Assembly: GCA_027625915.1 (NCBI GenBank)
Contig: JANTQA010000023.1
Location: 13,578,001 to 13,642,000 of the forward strand
Origin: Anaeramoeba flamelloides
Taxonomy: Eukaryota; Metamonada; Anaeramoebidae
DNA: 64,000 nt
Reading direction: 5' to 3'
The translations under genes were made by a program, and so were the position numbers. The notes beneath the pieces are model-generated. The model ran no database searches and was not told the origin of the DNA. It saw only the letters and a list, made by a program, of their open reading frames with translations. This document shows positions 1 to 10,664 of the stretch, in pieces. How positions within the stretch are numbered: the first letter of the stretch is position 1; each line of letters opens with the position of its first letter.

Positions 1-59
1 TCTGAATCTGATTGAAATTTTTTATTGAATTTCTCAATTATTTTAATTTGAATCTTTTG

Positions 60-700
60 TTACTGTTTTTTGATTCCAAGAATTCAACCCCTTTATATTA
101 GTTTTTGAAAAAGTATTCCTTGTTTTGGCTTTGTTTGATAAAAATACTGTAAAATTGAATTTTGAAAGAAAATTTGTAAAATAAGTTTTTTTAAAATAAT
201 AATAAATAGTAATGGGGCGAGAAATCCAGGATAAAAAATAGTTTTTATTCATATAAAGGAAGAAGATAAAGAAATACAATCTTCAAAAATAAGCTTTTAT
301 CGATTTTTTTTTTTTCATTTTTGATTTCAAAAAATTTATTTGGAATGGTGATCTTTGGTGTTTGGTCTTCTAAAAGAAAATATTTGTTTCAAATGCACAC
401 CCTTTCAGGTATATTTTGTTGGTTTACTGTTTGGTTAATTTCGATCATTGGTATAAACACATTTCTAGATCCAAAACTTTATTTAATAAAACCAAAAATT
501 GAATCAAAAAAAATGTTCAAAAAATTGAAAAAATTAAGATTCAACTCTGAATTATTTTGATTCCATTCACGAATAAACTAGCGGATGGTTTTTTGGTTTC
601 AAAGTTTCAATATCTGGTGGCACTCAAAAAATATTTTTTCAGTAATGTTAACACAATTAAAAATTTTCAAAATGGTAAAATGTACTTGCTTCCTTAAAGA
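60..700 (+). repeat. Dispersed repeat family R1, copy a
   Basis: Diverged copy of a ~600 bp sequence that recurs at 56320-56990 (same strand) and 36880-37440 (opposite strand). Shared landmarks include 'aatggggcgaga', 'ttgaattttgaaag', 'gaatcaaaaaaaatgttcaa' and, near the right end, 'cagtaatgttaac'. In this copy 321-560 is an open frame of 79 codons on the plus strand; the same frame is broken in the other copies, so R1 probably carries a decayed coding segment. No terminal repeats were recognised, so the class is unknown. Confidence 0.7.
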
Positions 701-814
701 ACATGTGAAAGGTTGGTTTTTTTAGAACTTCATTATTCAGCACAATTTAAAACACCACGATTGACTGAGAAATTATTTATTTCTTTTTTTTTTGTTCTTA
801 TTGTTGTTGATCTA

Positions 815-1197
815 AACTCTGTTTCAGTCAAAGGGGCCCAACTTTTTTTTCAAATATCAATTATTTTATATAATTGACCTTTGAAGAACAAATAAGAAAT
901 AAAGAGAATAATAAACCTCAAAGAAATGTTGATACATGTCTGAAAGAAAACTAATTAATCAATAGATTTTCTTAAAAATTGAAAAACTCAAATTCTTAGG
1001 GCCCTATTGAGAAAAACAACGATGTTCGTTTTGAACTTCTACTGGTATTTGAATAATAAATATGAAACATTTTTCACTTCATTTTCCATACTTTTCTTTT
1101 AGAAATTAAGCCCCCTAAACGAAGTTTGTTGGTATTTGTTTATTTATGAAGGGGAGTATATAAAATTATATATCCGTACAGTTCCATATAAATGGTA

Positions 1198-1228
<31 letters not shown>

Positions 1229-1631
1229 CAGTTCCAAGTTTGTTGGTATTTTTGGTCTCTATTTGAAAAAGAAAATGAAAATGAAGTGAAAATTTTTCAA
1301 ATTTATTAAACAAATATCAAGATCAAAGATCGAATAGAATTGCAATAGAAATCAATATGATTTCTCAACAATCTTTACATTGTTTCAATAACCTTAGAAT
1401 AACACGTTTTTACCAAGTGACTATTGATCTTGCAATAAAAAAATTTTTTGCAAATGAATGACGTTTTAAAAAAAAAATCGAAAAAAAAAAACAAAAATGT
1501 GTAGAAATGTGAAAAAATGATTTCAATTTTGAAAATTTCCAAAATAAAATTTTTCTTCTAATATCTATGCAAACCCTTTAAACACGTGTATTATACCATT
1601 ACAACTGGGCCCCTTTGACTGAAAAATAGTT
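815..1631 (+). mobile_element. MITE-like element F1, copy a (with nested insertion)
   Basis: The ends are inverted repeats: 'tttcagtcaaaggggccca' at about 824 and its complement 'gggcccctttgactga' at about 1607-1622. A TA lies just outside each end (813-814, 1632-1633), the duplication expected of Tc1/mariner-type transposition. The body matches 43238-43765 and, reversed, 38880-39350. It is about 290 bp longer than copy b because a second repeat sits inside it (1037-1325). No transposase reading frame is present, so it is non-autonomous. Confidence 0.7.
1037..1325. mobile_element. Nested R7-type insertion inside F1
   Basis: This segment is absent from the otherwise colinear F1 copy at 43238-43765. 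It starts 'actggtatttgaataat' and has inverted 'ttttcacttcattttc' / 'gaaaatgaagtgaaaa' sequences near its two sides (about 1074 and 1283). A related segment with the same kind of ends lies at 49147-49335. A short (TA)n run (about 1197-1224) lies within it. The exact ends are uncertain. Confidence 0.45.
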
Positions 1632-1826
1632 TAAAAGGATCGAGAGGCTTGACAACCAAACCAAACAAAAACATAATAAAACTCTTTGATCTTATACTTG
1701 ATTGAATCAAGTATCTTTTTTGTTGTTTTTTCAAAGAATAAGTTCTAATTACATAATCTATTTTTTGATCAAAAAAAATTTTTTGTAAAAAATATTGCTG
1801 AATTAGCCCAAAAACCCATCAACTAT
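1632..1826. other. AT-rich spacer
   Basis: No open frame or recognised repeat. It contains a short imperfect palindrome around 'cttgattgaatcaag' (about 1697). Confidence 0.5.
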
Positions 1827-2014
1827 TTTATCGTGATTACATTTTAATCGCGATATTTTGTCATTTATCACGATTTTTTAATAATTATCACGATTTTATA
1901 GAATACCACGATTTGTTATATTATGGCGATAATATTGAATATCGCGATTTTATAAAATACCGCGATTTGATAGAAATTATCGCGATTTTTGTAACTTTAT
2001 CGTGAATTAAGCAT
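1827..2014. repeat. Degenerate minisatellite built on ATCGCGAT / ATCACGAT
   Basis: About nine variants of a roughly 20-26 bp unit with core 'tatcacgatttt' or 'tatcgcgatttt' occur in under 200 bp. The core TCGCGA is palindromic and CpG-rich, which stands out because CpG is scarce around it. There is no coding potential. Confidence 0.75.
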
Positions 2015-2015
2015 A

Positions 2016-2317
2016 GATATCATCAAAACCTCTAATGAACCAATTTTGATAAAATTCTATATTTGATTTTTTTATTCCAAATAATACTAGAATTATAAGA
2101 AGAAAAATGCCAGATCTATCAGTTCTTCAAAATATTAAATAAAGGGTTTTTATTGTAAAAATAATCCCATTCTACAATCTCAAAAAACATCCAATGATAA
2201 GTATTCTTAGATATTTATTTCTTCGCAAAAAAAGTAGTATTTTTTACTAATGTGAAAAAAAAAATATTGAGTGAATTTTTCTCTCTCCAAAATTAGTACT
2301 ATGATAGTGCTAACTTC
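2016..2317. other. AT-rich stretch, nothing recognised
   Basis: About 300 bases of low-complexity A/T sequence with short homopolymers. No coherent open frame or repeat match to the rest of the window was seen. Confidence 0.5.
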
Positions 2318-5294
2318 TCATGGATTATTGATCACATTATTTTTTAAAATCAAAAAAAAAATATTTTGACTATTTTTTGGTGACTTTCTCCGATTCCCTA
2401 AAAAAAAGTGATACCAATACTTTACCCTTTGCCCAAAGTCTTCACTGTTTGATTTTGTTTTCATTAGATATTTTTTGAAAATATCTTGGTTCACTCTACA
2501 TTTCATTTTTTTTAAATTACTTATGTTAATTTGTTTGTATTTTTTTTCCAAAGATCTCAAAAGTGAAAATTTTAAACCATCTTTGTTCAAATAAATCACT
2601 TTAAAATTTTCAACCAAATAGAAGTCAAAACAGTCCAAAAAGATGATCTTTCCACAACTGTCAAAAATAAAACCAAAATCCAAAAGAAAAAAAAATGAAG
2701 TGCAAAAAAATGTTTTTTAAAACAGTTCAGGAAACAGTTAAACTAACAATTTCCAACTGTTGTCTCAATTATCAAACAACTTTTTTTTGTTCTACATTTT
2801 TAATTTGGCACAAAAAAAGAAAAAAAAATAATCCATCTTAATTTTACTATTTGTTTCTTGGTTGTTCTTCGTCTTGTCTTGATTTTCACCTTTTTTGGCT
2901 GAATTCAATAAAATATCTTATGGTATTCACCACTCTCTTGCTCCTCCAATCTACATATTATTTTTTAACCACTCAAGAACCAAAATTGGGGATATTTTTT
3001 CTTTTCTTTCTCTCTAGAAATCGTAAACTTTACACTCAAGCTAAAGCTCTCGTAAAGATTACTATTTCTCTCAAGACAAAAAGAAAAAATATCTCCAATT
3101 TTGGATCTACTCGTGAAAATAATATGCATATTTCCTCGCGATCGAATGAATAACAACAGATATCTGAAATAATTCAATTTTATATATTAATTCATTTTCA
3201 TTTCGGTAGAATTCATTTTGGGTATTTTATTTAAGGATTAGTCGAATTTTATGGTTAGTGGATACTATTTTTCCACCCAGTAACATATTTATAGACTTAA
3301 AAGAAACTTGATCAAAGTATTCTTGCTAACTTGAAAAATTTAGGTTTTTTTTGGAAAATTTTGAGTTGGGCAAATTACAATTTTCCATTCATCAAATCCA
3401 AATTATTCTCAACAAATTTTGAAGAAAAAATTTTCATTAGGAAAATGTGACTCCACTTTCTTTTCAAGTATGTTAGAGTGTAGCGTGGGAGTATAAATAT
3501 ACTAGAAAAGAAAGTGGAGTGGGATTTTCTTAATATCAAAAAAAAATAGCTTTTTATTTTTGCCTTGTTTTGTTTGTGAAATTCAAAAAGTTTTTGGATC
3601 AATAAATGATTTTCAAGCAAAATCTAAAAAATTCCAAAAATTGCAATATTTTAACTTTTCCTCAATTCATTGTCTTTTAAAGCTTTTTTTCGTTTTATAG
3701 TATTTTATTTCAACCCTCACAGAGTATAAAATTCGAATATTCCTATACTCTATTTCAATTTTTAAATTTATTTGTCAAATTTTAAACTTTTTTTAAAAAT
3801 CAAAAGTAATTTTTGACAAATAACAAAATCAAAAGAAACGAATTTTTCAAAGAGAGAAAATATTAAAAATGATCTCCAAAACTCACATCCAACAACATCT
3901 TTAGCAATACACCTCTTTAAATATTGCTTTAGTTTTGGGATATTTCAAAGATAAGAGGAATTATCACCTAATGAAGAAACACTAAAAATTGAAAATTGCC
4001 GAACAACATTTTGAGGTTTAAAAAAAAATTCTATACTTTAATGATCTGAAATTTAAAGAGAATAAACTCACACAACCAATTTTTTCTACATAAAAATAAC
4101 AAATTAAATACAAATAGATGAAAAATAAATCAGAAATTGTTAATCGAGGTCGTTTCATTTGTTTTGTTTTTTTTCTCGTTTTTGTTGTGTGTTTTAAGGT
4201 TTACAATCCCTAAAATTTGAAAGAAGATTATCTTACGTAGGGTGTAGTGACTTGTTAATTTGGTTCTTAGCTGATCGATCTTGGATTTGGTATGAGTTTT
4301 AAAAGTGGTTCAAAATGGCACTTTTTGACAATTTATTTTTACTTTTTTAGAAATCAGAATTAAAAAGTGTAAGATAAATAGATTGGTAGATGTTCAAGAA
4401 TAACTTTTAATTTTTGGGTTGGAGAAGAAAATTTTTAAATACTTTTTTGTCATTAACTTAATTAAAAAAAATTGTTTTTGAAAAGCTACAAATAAAACCA
4501 AACTTAATTAAAAATTTCAATCAAAAACCTACAAACCACATTTATTTAATATCTTTCTTATATATTAGTCTTACACTCTTTAATTGGGATTTTTGAAAAA
4601 AAAAAATAAATTGTCAAAAATTGCCATTTTGAACCACTCACAAAACTCATACCAAATCCAAGATCGATCAGCTAAGAACTAAATTAACAAGTCACTACAC
4701 CTAATTCAAGATAATCTTTTTTCAAATTTCAGGGATTGTAAGCCTTAAAAAAAGTGAAATTATGATTAAAAAAAAAAAAAAAATTAGAGTTATTAAGATT
4801 TAGACTGGTTGTCAAGTGGAAGAATGTAACTGTAAGCTTGGTTTCTTTTTCAATTTTTTTTTTTGAACAACAACAAACAAGATCAAATTGATCGAAAAAC
4901 ATTGAAAAAAAAAAAAAAAAAAAAAATTGAAAAATTGAAAAACAAAAGAAACGATTTTAATGGTTATTGAAGATCAACTTACACTTTTTGTAATGGGATC
5001 AATGTCTTCTGTGATTGTTTGAAATCCATACAAAATTGAGGAAAAACCTGAAAAGGCCAACATTAATTGTTTAATCATTTGTCAGGATTTCAACCAGTTA
5101 CTTGGGATGACATTTTTCTTTGGGATTGGGAGATAGTTTTGTAAATCCTGAACAAACCCAAATGGGCATGCCACAAGCACACAGTAGCTTTCCAATGGTG
5201 ACGCCTGTAATTAAAATGATCCCTACAGCAAGGATTGGGAAGTTTCCTGAAGTTATCGATGACTCGAAGGCGTCAAACACGCCAAACTGCCGTG
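2318..5294 (-). CDS. Putative multi-exon gene, unknown product (partial 5' end)
   Basis: I do not recognise the product. Candidate exons on the minus strand are 5294-5098, 5047-4983, 3623-3379 and 2657-2318. The last two join well: donor 'tt|gtaatt' at 3378 and acceptor 'tttttgacag' before 2657 are both phase 2, and the 5047-4983 exon ends in phase 0 at a strong 'agt|gtaagt' to meet the phase 0 exon at 3623. The last exon is soluble and basic (it includes GQRVKYWYHFF and ends NNP then TGA). The first exon is a GC-rich island with a hydrophobic run (FPILAVGIILITGVTIG) that suggests a membrane segment, but its junction to 5047 is out of frame as drawn and it may belong elsewhere or end at its own TAA (5098). 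The 3623-3379 exon overlaps a hairpin (3439-3535), which weakens it. The start codon was not found. Confidence 0.35.
2978..3108. repeat. Short inverted-repeat (hairpin) element
   Basis: 'ccaaaattggggatatttt' at about 2979 is mirrored by 'aaaatatctccaattttgg' at about 3087. The arms extend through a mixed C/T region on the left and A/G on the right. It lies in the putative intron between the exons ending at 3379 and starting at 2657. It is MITE-sized, but target duplications were not seen. Confidence 0.6.
3439..3535. repeat. Hairpin, ~25 bp arms
   Basis: 'gactccactttcttttcaag' at about 3450 is complementary to 'tagaaaagaaagtggagt' at about 3504, and the flanks 'aggaaaat' / 'attttctt' extend the pairing. 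The loop is about 30 bases. Confidence 0.6.
3624..4190. other. AT-rich intron or spacer, nothing recognised
   Basis: Low-complexity A/T sequence between a putative exon and the inverted-repeat element at 4191. It contains a small 'agagtata...tatactct' palindrome (about 3721-3751). No coding frame seen. Confidence 0.45.
4191..4755. mobile_element. Foldback-type inverted-repeat element, ~190 bp arms
   Basis: The left arm (about 4191-4385) is the reverse complement of the right arm (about 4560-4755) over nearly its full length. Landmarks are 'ctgatcgatcttggatttgg' on the left and 'ccaaatccaagatcgatcag' on the right; the termini read 'aaggtttacaatccct' and 'agggattgtaagcctt'. The loop is about 175 bases of A/T. 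No coding frame, so it is non-autonomous. A diverged single arm lies at 6010-6130. Confidence 0.75.
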
Positions 5295-6009
5295 CTGAAA
5301 GGAGCGTGGGTTGCGTGTAAGAATGGTACCACTATTAGTGTTGCAGAGATTTGAAACAGCTTGGCATTTAAAAATAAGAGTACTAAGATTTGGATCAAGT
5401 GCCAAAAGTATTGCGAGATAGGTTGATTTTGAAAACTAAATGGTTTTAAAATAACTTCTGTTTTTGGGCTAATTTTTGATTGGAAATTTTTCAAAAATGA
5501 AACATTTTAATTCTTTCCACAACAAGAATAGCATAAAAATTGTAGTCACTTTTTTTCCTTAGCAACACTTTTGTTTTTTTGAAATTGTTCGAAATTTTGA
5601 AAGGAATTAGAAGATCATATTGCAACAACTTTCAATTTAAAAGATTTTACAAGTCAAACTTTTAAAAACATGTAATTTTTACAACTTTCAAATTTTTGGT
5701 TTTCATAAAAAGAGTTTCAGGTTATTGAAAGTTAACAAATATTTTTCTTTTAAGATTACTTTCAAAAATTTCAATTAAATTCAAAATGTTATCTTTTGGT
5801 AATTATTCTAATTAACCCTTTTTTTGGCTTACTAAAGTTTGTATCAAGTATTTGAAATTAGAAACAATATGAAAGAATATCAGAGACTGAAATCTTGCAG
5901 ACTGTCAGTCTGAAAGTTCGAAAAAGTCTTGAAAGTATTTGTATGGATTGTGCTATTCTTGTCGTGTCCAATTAAGGTTGCCAATCACTGAAGGTTGATT
6001 AAATTAAGA

Positions 6010-6130
6010 TCATTTTATGAGTGGTCTAAGGCCATGTTAATCTGATTCCCATGGTTCTTATTTGATCGATCTTCTACTTGTTATCGGTTTTAAGAGTGAT
6101 TCAAAAAGGCACTTTTTGGCAATGTTTGAA
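6010..6130. repeat. Diverged single arm of the 4191-4755 foldback element
   Basis: 'ttgatcgatcttctacttg' and 'caaaaaggcactttttggca' align with 'ctgatcgatcttggatttgg' and 'caaaatggcactttttgaca' of the left arm at 4261-4330, at clearly lower identity. No partner arm was found nearby. Confidence 0.5.
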
Positions 6131-7597
6131 AAGCAAGTAATTTTCAAATTCTCGTTTAATGATAGTCAAGTTTTAAGGTTAAATATTGCGATTCAGCCTG
6201 AGAAACACATTCAATTTCTTAGAATTGATTGATCTCAAAGTAATTAGAATAAAAAATTGCAATGAATCAGAATAAAAACTATTTTGGAACAAATTTTGGG
6301 CTTTTAAAAATTTATGTAAACATGGTGTTGAATTGCAATATATTAGCCAATTTTATGATAAAAAGGGATGTAAATTTTAGGAAATTCAAAGATATTAATC
6401 AATTTAACACCCAAATACAATTTTACATCTGATCAAATTACTGTATATTTGATCATGATGATAAAGAGTAATCACCAATAAATTATTATCAATTTGAAGA
6501 CAATTCTTGATTAACTTTTAATCAATTCTATTTTTCAAGTTGTAAAACAAGTGGGTATTTGATATTTTTTTGTTATGAGTACAACAATGGAGCTAATATT
6601 ATAAAAACATTAAATTTTTGAACATAATTTTCGAAACTTATTCAAAATTTTTCAAAATTTGAGTAATTTTTAGATATTTTTTTGATTAAAATTTTAAAAA
6701 TTTTTTTGAGAGGTTATATTTTTGTGAATTTTTTACAATCATTTTTGAGGATTCTGTGATTAAAATGGACCATTTTCAAATATTTTTTGAATAATTGGTT
6801 TCATGCATTTCTGATATTTTCAAACACAACATTTTCAAATTGATTTCTTCACAAAATCCAAAACATTTCGAATTGTGAATTCAAAAATAAAAAATCCAAA
6901 AAATAATTTGTTATATCACTAGTGTGAATATGAATGTTCACAAGTCGAAATATAAAATGTTGATCTGAAATTTTTTTTTTGTCTGATCTGATTTAATTTT
7001 TTCTAAAATTTCGATTTTTGTGGTTCCCAGCTCTGTAGGAGCTCTATTTAAGGAGATATTGCCCAATATCGATTTTCACTAATGAAAATTTTAATTGGTG
7101 CTTATTAGTGAAAATTTTTACTTATGAAAATTGATTATATTTGATCTTCAAAATTATACTCAATTTTTGGCAATTAACTTAATTACCTTTATTAATTCCG
7201 AGGAAAAAAAGTTATTTTTTTAAAAATTTTTAAGTAGAGTTGATATTAACTTATATACAAGTAATCATACTTTTAATATGTAAAGTTATTGACTATAGTA
7301 ACATTAGGATATTTTTTCACTATTTAGGCCAATAACTTCAGAATGAAAAGAGCTATAATAAAATCAAAAAAAAGATGCATCATGATATCTTTCATTAATG
7401 TTGCCCTATCAACATTAGCCAATTTCAAGCAAAAAAAAAAAAAAAAAAAAAAAGTTTTTTTTAATAGTAGACTCTAGTAAAAATAAAAAACACTTAAACT
7501 TCTGCTCTTCTAATAGAAAAAAATATTACCCGTGTAGATGAGAATACAAATTATGAACGATTGAAGACTTGTTCTTTCAAAAAATTTTTTTTAAAAA

Positions 7598-7712
7598 AAA
7601 ATTGCTAGTAAAACCATTTTTTTTTTTAATTTTTTTTTTATTTTTTTGAAAAAAAAATTGCTAGTAAAACCATATTTTTTTTTTAATTTTTTTTTTATTT
7701 TTTAATATAAAA
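7598..7712. repeat. Tandem duplication, ~55 bp unit
   Basis: Two adjacent copies of a unit containing 'attgctagtaaaaccat' followed by T-rich sequence. Probably slippage-generated. Confidence 0.6.
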
Positions 7713-7997
7713 AAAAAACAAATTGGAAAAAAAATAACTTTTGTAAAAAAAATTATTGATAGTTTTCTATCCATCTAGTCCGATACTTGAATAATATTTA
7801 ATAAAAGGCCTATATATATATATATGTATATGAAATAGGAAATAAAATAAAAAAATTAGAAAATTAAAATTTATTTTTTGATTTTTCTAATAAAATAATT
7901 TAGAATTCTAATTAGAATTTTAATAGAAAATTTATATGAAATCGATATTTATTATCTATTATATAATTAGAACTTTACCATTAAAAGAAATCAAATA

Positions 7998-8194
7998 CAG
8001 TCAGTTTCACTTTTAAGGCACAAACTTTCAACGAAATTTAAGGCACAAAAAAATCTCAAATTAAGGCACAAAATTTGCAATTTCATTTTTTACAATTTAT
8101 TTTTACTAGAATTTGAATTTTGTGCTTTAATTTGAGATTTTTTTTGTGCCTTAAATTTCGTTGAAAGTTTGTGCCTTAAAAGTGAAACTGACTG
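7998..8194. mobile_element. TA-flanked palindromic MITE (TAAGGCAC family), copy 1
   Basis: Near-perfect palindrome of ~196 bp beginning CAGTCAGTTTCACTTTTAAG and ending in its complement, flanked by TA on both sides. Arms are about 85 bp with an A/T-rich centre. Each arm carries the motif TTAAGGCACA three times at ~24 bp spacing. The CAGT terminus and TA duplication indicate Tc1/mariner-type mobilisation. No coding capacity. Confidence 0.9.
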
Positions 8195-8289
8195 TAAAAG
8201 AATAAAAAATAGTAATAAAAAAAAATAACTAATAAATTAATAAATATATTAATTTTAAGGAGTTTTTTAAATTCATAGAGAATATATTA

Positions 8290-8487
8290 CAGTCAGTTTC
8301 ACTTTTAAGGCACAAACTATCTACGAAATTTAAGGCACAAAAAAATTTCAAATTAAGGCACAAAATTTGGAATTTTTTTTTTTTACAATTGATTTTTGCT
8401 AGAATTTGGATTTTGTGCTTTAATTTGAGATTTTTTTTGTGCCTTAAATTTCGTTGAAAGTTTGTGCCTTAAAAGTGAAACTGACTG
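8290..8487. mobile_element. TAAGGCAC MITE, copy 2
   Basis: Same termini, arms and TA flanks as copy 1. The left arm differs at a few bases ('aaactatctacgaaat' against 'aaactttcaacgaaat'). Confidence 0.9.
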
Positions 8488-8642
8488 TATAAAATGAAAA
8501 ATAAATTGTTTTTATCGTAAATAGATAACTAATAAAGTTATATTGAATTTAATTAAAATTGATGAAGGCCAATCAATGATATGTATTCCAATGTACTTTT
8601 GTGTAAATAATTTTACAAATTAAATATAAAAAAGGACATATA

Positions 8643-8838
8643 CAGTCAGTTTCACTTTTAAGGCACAAACTTTCAACGAAATTTAAGGCACAAAAAAATC
8701 TCAAATTAAGGCACAAAATTTGGAATTTTAATTTTTACAATTTATTTTTACTAGAATTTGAATTTTGTGCTTTAATTTGAGATTTTTTTGTGCCTTAAAT
8801 TTCGTTGAAAGTTTGTGCCTTAAAAGTGAAACTGACTG
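8643..8838. mobile_element. TAAGGCAC MITE, copy 3 (at a TA microsatellite)
   Basis: Same structure as copy 1. The right end runs directly into a (TA)n microsatellite (8839-8860), as expected of an element that targets TA. Confidence 0.9.
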
Positions 8839-9112
8839 TATATATATATATATATATATAGGAATGTTTTAGATAAAATAAAAATAATTTATTAATAAGT
8901 AAATAGAAGAATAATATTGATTAAAAATATTGATACACAAATTATTGTATAAATAGATAAAAATTTAAATATGATAAAAAATTACCGAGAATTAATCTTA
9001 AAATTTCATTAAAATATTTATGTAACCCATTCAAATATTTGTTTCATCCATCCCATAATCTAAAAATCTTGGGAGATGTGAAATAAAATGTTTGTTTAAA
9101 AGATAATCATTA

Positions 9113-9309
9113 CAGTCAGTTTCACTTTTAAGGCACAAACTTTCAACGAAATTTAAGGCACACTAAAAATCTCAAATTAAAGCACAAAATTCAAATTCTA
9201 GTAAAATAAATTGTAAAAAAAAAAATTCCAAATTTTGTCCCTTAATTTGAGATTTTTAGTGTGCCTTAAATTTCGTTGAAAGTTTGTGCCTTAAAAGTGA
9301 AACTGACTG
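9113..9309. mobile_element. TAAGGCAC MITE, copy 4
   Basis: Same termini and TA flanks. It has 'gcacactaaaaatctc' in place of the usual A run, mirrored on the right arm as 'gagatttttagtgtgc', so both arms share the variant. This suggests arm homogenisation or transposition from a variant source. Confidence 0.9.
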
Positions 9310-9801
9310 TATGACAATTTTCAAAAAAAATTGTGAGAGGAATTAAATTTACCAATCTTTGAAAATTAGTTTTAATTAAAATTATTTCATGATTTAATGT
9401 AAAAATTTTAGATTTTTGAATAATATTTTGTGCTAGAATATGAAATACTTCTTTATTATTTTCAGAATCTTTATTTTCAGTGTTGTGAGTTCTTTTTATA
9501 ATTTTTTCAATATGTTAAAACTTATTATCAAAAGTTTGAACAAAACAATTCTCTTTAAATATATGTTTATTCACTACGATTGAAGTTTGTGATATTAAAT
9601 CTTGAGTTTCATAATCTTCTAAATTTAAAATACGTTTAAGAAAATTTAATAAATCGGGGGCAATCCTTTTTATGTATTTCCGATTTTTGATATCGTTGCC
9701 GATTTCTAGCAAACTAATATCATAAATTTTCCTTAATAATTCATTTTCAATTAAATTAATTAAGAGTTTTATACCATTTAATTTTAATTTCCTGGTTTTT
9801 A

Positions 9802-9997
9802 CAGTCAGTTTCACTTTTAAGGCACAAACTTTCAACGAAATTTAAGGCACAAAAAAAATCTCAAATTAAGGCACAAAATTCAAATTCTAGTAAAATAAAT
9901 TGTAAAAAATAAAATTCCAAATTTTTGGCCTTAATTTGAGATTTTTTTGTGCCTTAAATTTCGTTGAAAGTTTGTGCCTTAAAAGTGAAACTGACTG
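9802..9997. mobile_element. TAAGGCAC MITE, copy 5 (inside transposase gene)
   Basis: Standard copy. On the minus strand the codons on either side (HQNFK before, TRKLK after) are in frame with each other across the insertion point. Confidence 0.9.
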
Positions 9998-10466
9998 TAA
10001 TTTAAAATTTTGATGAAAGCGTTCAAGAGCTAAATAAAAAGTGAACATTGAACCGTTCTTTCTGATACATTTTGATAAGTGTCTCAGATAATGAATATTA
10101 GTTTTTCTTTTTAAGTTATAAAAATTCGATTTTTTTTTTTTATTAGTTTCATCTTCAATAAAATTATGACTTGAGCCTGGCAAATCTTTAAAATTACATA
10201 ATTTTAAATGGATAAAACGGAAATCATTACACTTTTTTTCAAGTAAATCATCATCATTTTTATTTCTTGAAGGTAAAAAGAGATTGGATATCAAACTATT
10301 AAACAAATCAATCCAATCTAAAATTACTTTTAACTTATTATTAATTGGAACTTGGTCGAAATATTCTGTCTTCCAATTAGAAAAATCATTTACAAGAGTA
10401 AGATGATTTTTTTCTCGAAATATATCTAAAATTAATTGGTCTCTTTTATTCTTGAAAAGCTTTGTA

Positions 10467-10664
10467 CAGTCAGTTTCACTTTTAAGGCACAAACTAGCAA
10501 CGAAATTTAAGACACAATAAAAATCTCAAATTAAAGCACAAAATTCAAATTCTAGTAAAATAAATTGTAAAAAAAAAAAAATTACAAATTTTGTGCCTTA
10601 ATTTGAGATTTTTTTGTGCCTTAAATTTCGTTGAACGTTTGTGCCTTAAAAGTGAAACTGACTG
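10467..10664. mobile_element. TAAGGCAC MITE, copy 6 (inside transposase gene)
   Basis: Standard copy with minor changes. On the minus strand the flanking codons (DENEKRY before, TKLFKNK after) are in frame across the insertion, so the MITE arrived in a then-continuous reading frame. Confidence 0.9.

Larger units (their letters stand above)
5300..7990. other. AT-rich intergenic region with minor repeats
   Basis: No supported gene. Contents: a single diverged arm of the 4191-4755 foldback element (6010-6130), a small palindrome 'gactgtcagtc' (about 5900), an 'agctctgtaggagct' palindrome (about 7029), poly(A) and poly(T) runs, and a tandem duplication at 7598-7712. Otherwise nothing recognisable. 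Confidence 0.5.

Noticed and set aside
2965-3177. Overlapping frames on both strands near 3 kb
   Set aside because: Both fall on the inverted-repeat hairpin at 2978-3108, which creates mirrored frames.
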